Below, piece by piece: positions 1 to 5,290 of a stretch of 10,123 nt of DNA. The position numbers and the translations under genes were made by a program. The DNA is taken from contig JAISFK010000320.1 of assembly GCA_031263625.1 (NCBI GenBank), positions 1 through 10,123 on the forward strand, written 5' to 3'. The notes beneath the pieces are model-generated. The model saw only the letters and a program-made list of their open reading frames with translations. It had not been told where the DNA came from and did no database searches. Position 1 is the first letter of the stretch. Each line of letters opens with the position of its first letter. Source of the DNA: Clostridiales bacterium (GTDB lineage: Bacteria; Bacillota; Clostridia; WRLR01).

Positions 1-397
1 GGCTGTCCTCCCTGTCCGAGAGAAAGCAGCGCAGGGTGTCCATGTTGAGGCTCTTGCCAAAGCGGCGGGGGCGGCATATAAGGGAAACCTTGTTGTTGAC
101 GGCGTCGTCCAGGAAGTGCTTTATGAAGGCCGTCTTGTCCACGTAAAAATAGTCGCCCCGCCGCAGCTCCGCAAAGGAGGCTGAACTGCTGTATCTGCCG
201 GCGGCGCCAAAAATATGCTTTTTGCCCGCTCTGTCGCCTATTCCGCCGCCTGCTCTGCCGCCTGTTCCGCCGCTCGCGCTGCCGTCCGCTCTGTCACCCA
301 TTCCATTGCCCAATCCGTCGCCTATTGCATCGCCCGCTCTGTAGTCTGCTCTATCGCTTGCTCTGCCGCCAATTTTGCCGTCCGCTCTATCGCCCAC
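1..397 (-). CDS. AAA-ATPase-like / PD-(D/E)XK family protein, 5' part (runs off left edge)
   Basis: Reading the minus strand in the frame whose codons begin at positions 397, 394, ... gives an uninterrupted partial protein. After a Gly/Asp/Arg/Ala-rich stretch (about residues 1-60) comes SFAELRRGDYFYVDKTAFIK, then LICRPRRFGKSLNMDTLRCF. The YVDKT block and the RPRRFGKS Walker A (K115, counting from the GTG at 397) are hallmarks of the AAA-ATPase-like family (Pfam AAA-ATPase_like, PF09820) that usually carries a C-terminal PD-(D/E)XK nuclease-like domain. The rest lies outside the window. These proteins are abundant, often multi-copy, in gut clostridia and Bacteroidetes, and their biological role is unsettled. 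The start is uncertain. GTG 397 is preferred because an AAAGGGGG Shine-Dalgarno-like run lies 8 nt upstream and a promoter lies above it. ATG codons at 301, 526 and 589 are in frame but have no clear ribosome site, and 526 and 589 lie upstream of the predicted transcription start. Family assignment is solid; the start is not. Confidence 0.8.
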   Translation of the reverse strand, partial: MGDRADGKIGGRASDRADYRAGDAIGDGLGNGMGDRADGSASGGTGGRAGGGIGDRAGKKHIFGAAGRYSSSASFAELRRGDYFYVDKTAFIKHFLDDAVNNKVSLICRPRRFGKSLNMDTLRCFLSDREDS

Positions 398-403
398 GCC
401 GCT
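224..403 (-). repeat. Degenerate 12-bp-period coding repeat (Gly-Asp-Arg-Ala-rich)
   Basis: On the minus strand this stretch encodes units such as GDRADG, GGRASDRADYRAGD and GGTGGRAGGGIGDRAG. The DNA shows the matching periodicity: a 20-bp block at 281-300 recurs at 377-396 with two mismatches, 96 bp (eight 12-bp units) away. It precedes the conserved ATPase domain and has no recognisable fold. Confidence 0.6.
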
Positions 404-506
404 CGCCCCCTTTCGCCAATCGCCACGCCCAATCGCCCTGTTTTGCTGTGTTGGCAGTGGATCTTGAATCCCTTCGTTTCTGTTTCCAGCCCGTTCAGTA
501 CGATTT

Positions 507-512
507 ATTATA
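507..512 (-). promoter_or_regulatory. Extended -10 promoter element for the left-edge gene
   Basis: On the minus strand positions 512-507 read TATAAT, preceded by TGG, giving a perfect extended -10 motif (TGnTATAAT). The region around 528-535 is T-rich but is not a good -35 box, which is normal for extended -10 promoters. Transcription would begin near position 500, heading left into the ATPase-like gene, leaving about 100 nt of leader before the GTG at 397. Confidence 0.5.
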
Positions 513-860
513 CCACTGACACCCATCGAAAAACTATTTTGTGAAAAGAGATTTTTTTCGGACAGGGCACGGACATGATTTTCAGCCATTTTAAATTCTG
601 GGGCGAGGGTAGAATGATGTGCGGATGGGTGGGGCGACGTAACCGTAGGGCGCAAGGCATAGGGGCGGCGCGGCGGGCGGCGGCGATAATTTTGATTGCC
701 GTTTTTGGCCATTCGTGCTACACTATTTTTGATAGAGTATGTGTTTGTGGTCGCGTGGGCGCTGTTGCGGGCTTTCGCCGCCGATGACGGCGATACGGAC
801 AGCCGAAAGCCGCTGTGTGCCCGCGCCACCTTTCCGTCCGTCCCAAAAACACGCCGCGCA

Positions 861-883
861 CTTCTGGACAAAATGTCCAGAAG
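861..883. repeat. Perfect inverted repeat, 10-bp arms, 3-nt centre
   Basis: CTTCTGGACA, AAA, TGTCCAGAAG forms a perfect dyad. There is no T-tract directly after it on the plus strand. On the minus strand a T5 run follows about ten bases later, too far for a classical terminator. It could be an operator or an RNA hairpin; no flanking gene clearly depends on it. Confidence 0.5.
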
Positions 884-950
884 CCATGCGCCGACTTCGG
901 GCTAAGTTGGCCCGATATGATGGCGGCAATGGCGAGAGATAAGCGAGAGG

Positions 951-1064
951 GTGATTGCTTATGCGAAAGCAAAAAATATATTTGGAAATATTAATGCATT
1001 GAACGGCTACCGCGTGGTAGAAATTTTCAATCCAATGGAGGTTGTTGAAAATGAAAACGATTAG
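951..1064 (+). CDS. Possible 37-residue peptide or gene remnant
   Basis: A frame starting at GTG 951 encodes a peptide containing AKAKNIFGNINALNGYRVVE and ends in TAG at 1062-1064, overlapping the next gene by 14 nt. The amino-acid composition is protein-like, unlike the Arg/Ala-rich chance frames upstream, and the frame is open back to a TGA at 918. A GAGAGG lies directly against the GTG, which is too close for a normal ribosome site. It may be a real small upstream gene coupled to its neighbour, or the remaining 3' end of a decayed gene. No family is recognised. Confidence 0.25.
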   Translation: MIAYAKAKNIFGNINALNGYRVVEIFNPMEVVENEND

Positions 1065-1245
1065 CCACGTTGAGCAGGAAGTAAATCAAATTCGGCTTCA
1101 GATTTACGAGGAAACCAAAGACTTGACGCGAGAGCAGAGAATAGCGAGAACAAATAAAATTGCGGAGGAAGCTACGCAAAAATATGGCTTCAAAATCGTC
1201 TCAAGTGCGAAAGAGAATGACCCCCCGATTTATCAGGCAAAGTAG
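1051..1245 (+). CDS. Small hypothetical protein (64 aa), possibly antitoxin-like
   Basis: The start is ATG 1051, placed by a GGAGG at 1037-1041 with a 9-nt spacer; a TTG at 1042 in the same frame is too close to that site. The product is charged and predicted largely helical, with a central IRLQIYEETKDLTREQRIAR segment followed by a short KYGFKIV segment. From memory, similar IRxxIYEETKxMTxEER proteins of 50-70 residues are scattered through bacteria, often near toxin-antitoxin genes, but I cannot name a family with certainty and no partner toxin is visible here. Local base composition is more AT-rich than the flanks, which fits an accessory gene. Whether it is translated is fairly sure; function is unknown. 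Confidence 0.65.
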   Translation: MKTISHVEQEVNQIRLQIYEETKDLTREQRIARTNKIAEEATQKYGFKIVSSAKENDPPIYQAK

Positions 1246-1357
1246 TCTGCCCCACACATCTTGTAAGGGAGCAGGCGATTCCGCTGTCGCTTTCGCTACG
1301 TTCGCGCGAAAATGCGATGGACGGCCTGAACTTTGCTAAAGCCGAGCGTTTGGCGGC

Positions 1358-1418
1358 GCTATAAAGCTTTGTAGCAACTTTGGGCGAGTTGCGGGCGGGC
1401 CGCGCTCGGGTTGCGCGG
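1358..1418. promoter_or_regulatory. Three successive inverted repeats in the amidase leader
   Basis: Between the small gene and the amidase there are three dyads: GCTATAAAG/CTTTGTAGC at 1358-1375 (no loop, one G-T wobble), GCAACT/AGTTGC at 1374-1392 (7-nt loop) and CCGCGC/GCGCGG at 1400-1418 (7-nt loop). The first two share two bases, and the last ends six bases before the GGGAG ribosome site (1424-1428). They could form a structured leader or binding sites; no known riboswitch class is recognised. The rest of 1246-1432 holds only short, unsupported open frames. Confidence 0.35.
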
Positions 1419-1432
1419 CGATTGGGAGATGG

Positions 1433-2779
1433 ATGAGGAAAATTATTTTTTGCGCCAACGTCGTTTTGACGGTCGCGCTTGTCGCGTTTTTTCTTTATAT
1501 TTTTTACGAGCGCTCGGGCGCGAGGCGGGATCTAGCCCCGTTGCCGCAGGCGGGCGCGGGTTTGTCGCAGGGCGCGGGCGCGGACGATGGCGCGGATTCA
1601 GATTCGGATTTGCCGCCAGGTGGGCAGGCGCTCCAAGCGGGGCGCCAGAGCGGCGAGCAGGGCAATGAGCGCCAAACGCAGAGCCGGGCGCAGGCACAGC
1701 CTGCGACGCTGTCTCAGTCGCTGTCCGGCTCCGCGCCGCAGGCCGCATCGGCGCAGGCCGGCCAGTCGCAGCAGGGCGCGCGCCCGGCCGAGGCTGACGC
1801 TTCGCCATCGGCCCGGCCGACGGACGACGCGCCAAACGCGCCGGCCACGCCGCAATCGGAAGCGTCGCCCCCTGCGGTCGGCAATGCGCAGGCTTCTGTC
1901 AGCCAGGCCGGCGGCGCTCAAGCCGCTGGCAGTCAGGCCAGCAATGCCCAAGCCACTGACAATTCAATCGGTAGCGCTCAGGTTCCCGCCAGCCAGTCCG
2001 ACGGCGCCCAAACCACCGACGCCGCCAATCCCGCCGCCAGCCAGCCGGCAACCGCGCCATCGCCCAGCCAGCCGACCGCCGCGCCATCCGGCGATTCTCC
2101 TGAGCCCGCGGCCGAAAAGCCGCCGCCCGCTTCGCCTGGCAAGCCGCTGGCGGGAAAAATCGTCGCGATCGACCCCGGCCACCAGCAAAAGCAAAACTCG
2201 GACAAAGAGCCCGTTGCGCCAAACAGCTCCGTAAAAAAGGCAAAGGTGACGTCAGGCACGGCCGGCGCCGCCACCGGCACGGCGGAATACATCATCACGC
2301 TGGACGTCGGCCTGAAGCTGCGCGACCTGCTTGTCAGTCAGGGCGCAACCGTCGTGATGACGCGAGACAGGCACGACGTTGACGTGAGCAATGTCGAAAG
2401 GGCCAAAATCGGCAACGACGCCGGCGCGGACATAGCCGTGCGCCTCCACGCCGACGGCAGCGCCGATTCCAGCGTCAAGGGGATATCCATGCTGGTCCCG
2501 TCTGCGGACTATGTCGGGCGGGCGCTCGCCGACACAAGCGCGGAGGCCGGCTCGACCGTGCTCAGCGCCGTCATATCCAAAACCGGCGCGAAGAACCGGG
2601 GCGTGGTCAAGCGGGACGACATGACGGGCTTCAACTGGTCAACCGTGCCCTGCATACTCATCGAGATGGGCTTTATGAGCAACGCGGACGAGGACAGGCT
2701 CCTGAACTCGCCCGAATACCAGGACAAGCTGGCGCATGGCCTGTGCGACGGGATCGCGGCCTTTCTCGTCGGCGGCTAG
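1433..2779 (+). CDS. Membrane-anchored N-acetylmuramoyl-L-alanine amidase (Amidase_3, CwlD/AmiC-like)
   Basis: This enzyme cleaves the bond between N-acetylmuramic acid and L-alanine in peptidoglycan, outside the membrane. Residues 4-25 (IIFCANVVLTVALVAFFLYI...) form one hydrophobic segment with MRK in front, so it is probably a signal anchor. Residues about 28-236 are a low-complexity Ala/Ser/Gln/Pro/Gly linker with recurring SQxxxAQ units. The catalytic domain covers about 239-448 and keeps every zinc and catalytic residue of Amidase_3: H250 in AIDPGH, E285 in TGTAEY, H339 in VRLHAD and E411 in LIEMGFMSN. The start ATG 1433 follows GGGAG by only 4 nt. ccbP begins 45 nt after the stop and could be co-transcribed. 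The linker is far longer than usual and could span the thick cell wall. CwlD of spore formers is a close relative, but the long linker makes a one-to-one assignment unsafe. Confidence 0.92.
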   Translation: MRKIIFCANVVLTVALVAFFLYIFYERSGARRDLAPLPQAGAGLSQGAGADDGADSDSDLPPGGQALQAGRQSGEQGNERQTQSRAQAQPATLSQSLSGSAPQAASAQAGQSQQGARPAEADASPSARPTDDAPNAPATPQSEASPPAVGNAQASVSQAGGAQAAGSQASNAQATDNSIGSAQVPASQSDGAQTTDAANPAASQPATAPSPSQPTAAPSGDSPEPAAEKPPPASPGKPLAGKIVAIDPGHQQKQNSDKEPVAPNSSVKKAKVTSGTAGAATGTAEYIITLDVGLKLRDLLVSQGATVVMTRDRHDVDVSNVERAKIGNDAGADIAVRLHADGSADSSVKGISMLVPSADYVGRALADTSAEAGSTVLSAVISKTGAKNRGVVKRDDMTGFNWSTVPCILIEMGFMSNADEDRLLNSPEYQDKLAHGLCDGIAAFLVGG

Positions 2780-2824
2780 GCGCTCCGCAACAACAACAAA
2801 TATCGCATGGAGGTGGTCATAATC

Positions 2825-3193
2825 ATGAGTGAAAAGGAAAAGGATGCCGCGCGTGAAGAACGGATATTTATGGATGCTATCGCAGACGCTAACGGCCCGG
2901 AAGAACAGGCTATGGGTTGGTATTACTATTTGGATGACAAAATCTCATTTCCGTTTGCTGCGGAGTGTATTGCCGCCAATAAGCGCACTCCCTTGGAATT
3001 GGGCGAACAGATAACGGCAACGCAAATGGCTGGCGAAGAAAATTGCGAACACGACATGTATGTGGAAATTTCGTGGAAGGGCAAGGCGTTGGCTGTTCCA
3101 CTTTCCCAAATAAAACCGCTAAACGCCAACGAAGACACAGTCGAAGCAATAGGCGACTGGCACTATTGGAAGAATCAGGGGTATACATTTTAA
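2825..3193 (+). CDS. ccbP: CcbP-like calcium-binding protein (Calci_bind_CcbP family)
   Basis: The start is ATG 2825; GGAGG at 2809-2813 lies 11 nt upstream, while the in-frame ATG 2807 overlaps that site and has none of its own. The 122-residue product is acidic and soluble. Residues 32-44 (WYYYLDDKISFPF), 74-91 (CEHDMYVEISWKGKALAV) and the closing DWHYWKNQGYTF (111-122) match the pattern I associate with the Calci_bind_CcbP family (PF11535), named after the small Anabaena protein that buffers calcium during heterocyst development. Members occur in many other bacteria, where their role is not established. The stop codon TAA lies at the junction with the first short mobile element; the element reconstitutes the stop, so the C-terminus appears complete. 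The lower GC than the amidase gene suggests separate acquisition. Confidence 0.72.
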   Translation: MSEKEKDAAREERIFMDAIADANGPEEQAMGWYYYLDDKISFPFAAECIAANKRTPLELGEQITATQMAGEENCEHDMYVEISWKGKALAVPLSQIKPLNANEDTVEAIGDWHYWKNQGYTF

Positions 3194-3293
3194 ACTGACG
3201 AGCATTTGAATTTTCCATTAACGCGAGTCAGTAATACTCGTTTCCTCTGTCCGACCGCAAATTGCGGTCGGAATTGCCAATCGAACACGAGTA
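3193..3293 (+). mobile_element. Short non-coding element (MITE-like), copy 1
   Basis: About 100 bp nearly identical to 3906-4005. Over the shared block (3194-3298 versus 3907-4010) there are three substitutions and one single-base indel. It is flanked by TA on both sides (3191-3192 and 3294-3295), as expected for a 2-bp TA target duplication. Internally it has an 11-bp-arm palindrome (3250-3272) inside an ATACTCGT/ACGAGTAT pair. Removing the element plus one TA restores TTT TAA, so it inserted exactly in the ccbP stop codon and supplied a replacement A. It carries no open frame, and no parent transposase is in the window. The palindrome might also act as a transcript end for ccbP. Confidence 0.75.
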
Positions 3294-3338
3294 TAATTCC
3301 ATTGCATGGGATTAACCCGTAAACTTTTAATTTATGTA

Positions 3339-3367
3339 TTGCCATTGTCCGTACAATTACTTATAAT
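3339..3367 (+). promoter_or_regulatory. Promoter of the relBE-type operon with candidate operator
   Basis: TTGCCA (3339-3344) and TATAAT (3362-3367) are separated by exactly 17 bp, a strong housekeeping-type promoter. The spacer holds ATTGT-CCGT-ACAAT (3344-3357), a small dyad placed where a RelB-type antitoxin would be expected to bind and repress its own operon. The antitoxin start is 20 nt after the -10 box, leaving a very short leader. Confidence 0.7.
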
Positions 3368-3386
3368 AATGGTAGAGGTGTTTTCT

Positions 3387-3692
3387 ATGAGTAAAAGTAC
3401 AAATTTATATATCAGGATCGAGCCGGATTTGAAAGAGCGCGCGGAAATGATTTTAACGCGGCTTGGAATCCCGATGTCAAACGCGGTAGGCATGTTTTTG
3501 AAACAAGTTGTATTGCGCCGCGGGATGCCGTTTGACGTAACGCTTCCCGCTTCGCATCCGTTTGATATATCTATGCTTACCGAGGACGAATTTCACGCTG
3601 AACTTGAGAAAGGCTACGCGGATATTGAAATAGGCAATGTTCGTCCTGCCAAAGAGGCGCTTGCTTCATTGCGCGGCGAACTTGGGATATGA
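3387..3692 (+). CDS. RelB/DinJ-family antitoxin
   Basis: The 101-residue protein opens with SKSTNLYIRIEPDLKERAEM, the ribbon-helix-helix DNA-binding half (about residues 5-45, with the LGIPMSNAVGMFLKQVVL helix pair). A toxin-binding tail follows with FDISMLTEDEFHAELEKGYA and RPAKEALASLRGELGI, both typical of clostridial RelB/DinJ proteins. Start ATG 3387 is chosen because AGAGGTG (3374-3380) lies 6 nt before it and the promoter -10 box is at 3362-3367. The longer frame from 3306 would begin upstream of that promoter. In intact systems it neutralises the cognate RelE-type toxin and represses the operon. Its last codon overlaps the toxin start as ATGA (3689-3692), implying translational coupling. 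The antitoxin is intact although its toxin is broken, so it is now an orphan unless the toxin can be repaired. Confidence 0.9.
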   Translation: MSKSTNLYIRIEPDLKERAEMILTRLGIPMSNAVGMFLKQVVLRRGMPFDVTLPASHPFDISMLTEDEFHAELEKGYADIEIGNVRPAKEALASLRGELGI

Positions 3693-4105
3693 CATATGAT
3701 GTAAAAATCACAAATCAGGCCCTGCTTGATCTGAAATCAATTTACGAGTATATCGCCAATATACTGATGGAGCCGATAATCGCTGAAAAACAATATTCCC
3801 GAATCGAAAAGGCTGCGTATTCCTTGGAGCATATGCCGGAACGTTTCCGGCGTTACGAAGAAGAACCGTTGCGGAACCGCAATCTTCGCGTCATGCCTGT
3901 GGATATACTGACGAGCATTTGAATTTACCATAAACGCGAGTCAGTAATACTCGTTTCCTCTGTCCGACCGCAAATTGCGGTCGGAATCCCAATCGAACAC
4001 GAGTATAATTACGTTGTATTTTATATTGCGGACAATGAAAGTGGCACGGTGACTGTTATCCGCATTATGTACGGCAGAAGAAACACGGAAAAAGAGCTTG
4101 ATTAG
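3689..4105 (+). pseudogene. RelE/ParE-superfamily toxin, interrupted by a short mobile element
   Basis: The first part (3689-3904) encodes MTYDVKITNQALLDLKSIYE through RNRNLRVMPVD, a clear RelE/ParE toxin N-terminus. It then runs into the second MITE-like copy and stops at TGA 3920-3922 after ILTSI, leaving 77 residues. Just beyond the element the same reading frame resumes at 4007 with NYVVFYIADNESGTVTVIRI and MYGRRNTEKELD, ending at TAG 4103-4105. This is the missing C-terminal half, including the RIMYGRR segment that contributes active-site residues in this superfamily. Removing 3906-4007 (102 bp) rejoins VD to NYVVFY, giving a 105-residue protein of normal length. As it stands the toxin should be inactive. 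Intact relatives cleave mRNA at the ribosome or poison gyrase; which applies here is not decided. Confidence 0.9.
3906..4005 (+). mobile_element. Short non-coding element (MITE-like), copy 2, inside the toxin gene
   Basis: It has the same sequence and orientation as the element at 3193-3293. TA lies on each side (3904-3905 and 4006-4007). The ancestral junction GTGGA-TA-ATTAC is inferred from the toxin reading frame, so the insertion point and the 2-bp TA duplication are well constrained; an ATA duplication with an element one base shorter fits equally well. Three paired segments can be seen: TACTGAC/GTCAGTA (3906-3912 with 3940-3946), ATACTCGT/ACGAGTAT (3947-3954 with 3999-4006) and an 11-bp palindrome at 3963-3985. 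The TA target is typical of IS630/Tc1-mariner elements and of the MITEs they mobilise. Terminal inverted repeats are weak beyond TACT, so the family is a guess. Confidence 0.8.
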
Positions 4106-4165
4106 TGCTATTATCAAATAAACAAGGCAAGAGCGGAACCAAGACAGGATCGGGAGGCTTCCGGC

Positions 4166-5149
4166 ATGGACATGTTTGACTGTGTGGCAATAGGCGAAAT
4201 TCTGATCGACTTCACGCCCGCCGGCAGCGGCAGGGGGGGCGCGGCGCGGTTCGCGCAAAACATGGGCGGCGCCCCGGCGAACGTGGCCTGCGCGCTCGCA
4301 AAGCTGGGCAGAAAGACCGCGTTCATCGGCAAGGCGGGCAACGACGGGTTCGGGAGGTTTTGCGCGGACACGCTGGGCAGGAGCGGCGTGGACACGAGCG
4401 GGCTCGTCCTGTCCGACGCCCACAACACGACGCTCGCTTTCGTGCATCTGTCGTCCGATGGCGACCGCTCCTTTTCGTTTTACAGGAAAAACTCGGCGGA
4501 CATAAGCCTGAAAAAGAGCGAGGTCAGCGCCAAGCTGCTTTCAAGCGCGCGGATCTGCCACTTTGGCGGCGTGTCGCTGACGGACGAGCCTGCGCGCGGC
4601 GCCACGCTGGGCGCCGTGCAAAAGGCCAAAAAGGCGGGCGCCATTGTCACGTATGACCCGAATTACAGGCCAAGCCTCTGGGAGAGCGCCAAGACGGCCA
4701 AAGAGGTCATGCTGGGAGCGCTTTGCCTCGCCGACGTCGTGAAGCTGTCCGAGGAGGAGGCCGAATTCTTCTTCGGCACGGACGACGCCGCCCGCGCCAT
4801 CCGCGCCGCGACGGAGGGCTGCGGCGTAAAGATGGCCTTTGTCACGCGCGGCGCCCGAGGCGCGGCCACAGTGGCGCAGGGCCGCCTGCTTAGCTCCGGC
4901 GCGTACAGCGTCAAGACAGTTGACACGACGGGCGCCGGCGACTGCTTTTTTGGCGGCGTCCTGCACAACATCCTCGCGCTGGGCAAGCCCATTGAGCGCA
5001 TAGACGCCGACGAGGCTCTGCACATGCTGAGGTTCGCCAACGCCGCCGGCTCGATGTCCACCGCCAAAATGGGCGCCGTGGCCGCGCAGCCGTCGCTGGC
5101 CGCAGTCAGGCGTTGCATGGAATCCGAAAAGGAGCTGGGCGCCGGCTAA
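4166..5149 (+). CDS. Fructokinase-like sugar kinase (PfkB/ribokinase family)
   Basis: This cytoplasmic kinase probably phosphorylates fructose to fructose-6-phosphate with ATP. The 327-residue length is normal. GGAPANVACALAKLG (34-48) is the sugar-binding N-terminal PfkB signature, YDPNYRPSLW (163-172) is fructokinase-like, and VDTTGAGDCFFGGVL (252-266) is the second PfkB signature with the catalytic base D259 in GAGD. AKMGAVAAQPSLAAV near the end replaces the usual KKGAIPAMP segment of fructokinases. Start ATG 4166 has GGGAGG (4152-4157) 8 nt upstream. The gene lies 60 bp after the broken toxin and no strong promoter is visible in between. It is convergent with clpC. No sugar transporter or sucrose hydrolase is in the window, so the substrate is inferred from sequence only; another PfkB sugar kinase activity remains possible. 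Confidence 0.88.
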   Translation: MDMFDCVAIGEILIDFTPAGSGRGGAARFAQNMGGAPANVACALAKLGRKTAFIGKAGNDGFGRFCADTLGRSGVDTSGLVLSDAHNTTLAFVHLSSDGDRSFSFYRKNSADISLKKSEVSAKLLSSARICHFGGVSLTDEPARGATLGAVQKAKKAGAIVTYDPNYRPSLWESAKTAKEVMLGALCLADVVKLSEEEAEFFFGTDDAARAIRAATEGCGVKMAFVTRGARGAATVAQGRLLSSGAYSVKTVDTTGAGDCFFGGVLHNILALGKPIERIDADEALHMLRFANAAGSMSTAKMGAVAAQPSLAAVRRCMESEKELGAG

Positions 5150-5164
5150 ATTCAGCCAGGCGCC
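5138..5164. terminator. GC-rich hairpin between convergent fructokinase and clpC genes
   Basis: GGCGCCGGCT pairs with AGCC-a-GGCGCC around the loop AAATTC: ten base pairs with one bulged A. It overlaps the fructokinase stop codon. No T-tract follows on either strand, so intrinsic termination is doubtful, but the location between convergent genes fits a transcript-end role. Confidence 0.35.
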
Positions 5165-5184
5165 GCCGGGGCTTTCGCCGGTGC

Positions 5185-5223
5185 CGCCGCCCTCTTGCCG
5201 GGCGTCAGCACAAAGCCGCCGCC
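5185..5223 (-). repeat. Decayed duplicate of the clpC 3'-end coding sequence
   Basis: These 39 bp match 5369-5407, inside the clpC tail, at 35 of 39 positions. On the minus strand the clpC copy encodes GGDFVLAPDKGAA, and this copy encodes GGGFVLTPGKRAA but in the +1 frame beyond the clpC stop. All four differences change the amino acid, which suggests relaxed constraint. The surrounding DNA (5150-5290) is equally GCC/GCG-rich and holds no independent gene. Confidence 0.7.
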
Positions 5224-5290
5224 CGCGCCATTATCCGGCGCCTGCCGCTCCCTGCTCCCCGCGTCACTCCCGCACGCCGCCGCCCGCGCG

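Larger units (their letters stand above)
398..950. other. Stretch without a confident gene
   Basis: Apart from the promoter element near 510 and the inverted repeat at 861-883, this region shows no supported gene. Several 60-85-codon open frames overlap on both strands, all rich in Arg/Ala/Pro. None has a ribosome-binding site or a recognisable domain. They are the chance open frames expected in GC-rich DNA. Confidence 0.5.

Noticed and set aside
215..544. Plus-strand open frame of 109 codons rich in Ala, Arg and Ser
   Set aside because: It is the antisense of the repeat-rich N-terminus of the minus-strand ATPase-like gene, with no ribosome site or domain.
696..724. Possible promoter TTGCCG-17-TACACT on the plus strand
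   Set aside because: The spacing is ideal, but the -10 box is a weak match and no supported gene lies directly downstream, so chance is more likely.
718..972. Minus-strand 84-codon frame between the left gene and the small hypothetical gene
   Set aside because: It overlaps other equally open chance frames, has no ribosome site, and reads through the 861-883 palindrome without a recognisable domain.
3250..3272. Palindrome considered as an intrinsic terminator or a CRISPR-type repeat
   Set aside because: No T-tract follows, and only two copies exist 713 bp apart with no spacer array; it is better explained as part of the duplicated mobile element.
3306..3386. Longer antitoxin start giving a hydrophobic N-terminal extension
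   Set aside because: The -35 and -10 boxes (3339-3367) lie within it, and AGAGGTG marks ATG 3387; known RelB proteins begin at the equivalent of MSKSTN.
3941..4447. Minus-strand 168-codon frame across element copy 2 and the fructokinase start
   Set aside because: It is antisense to the toxin remnant and the kinase, both of which have clear homology on the plus strand.
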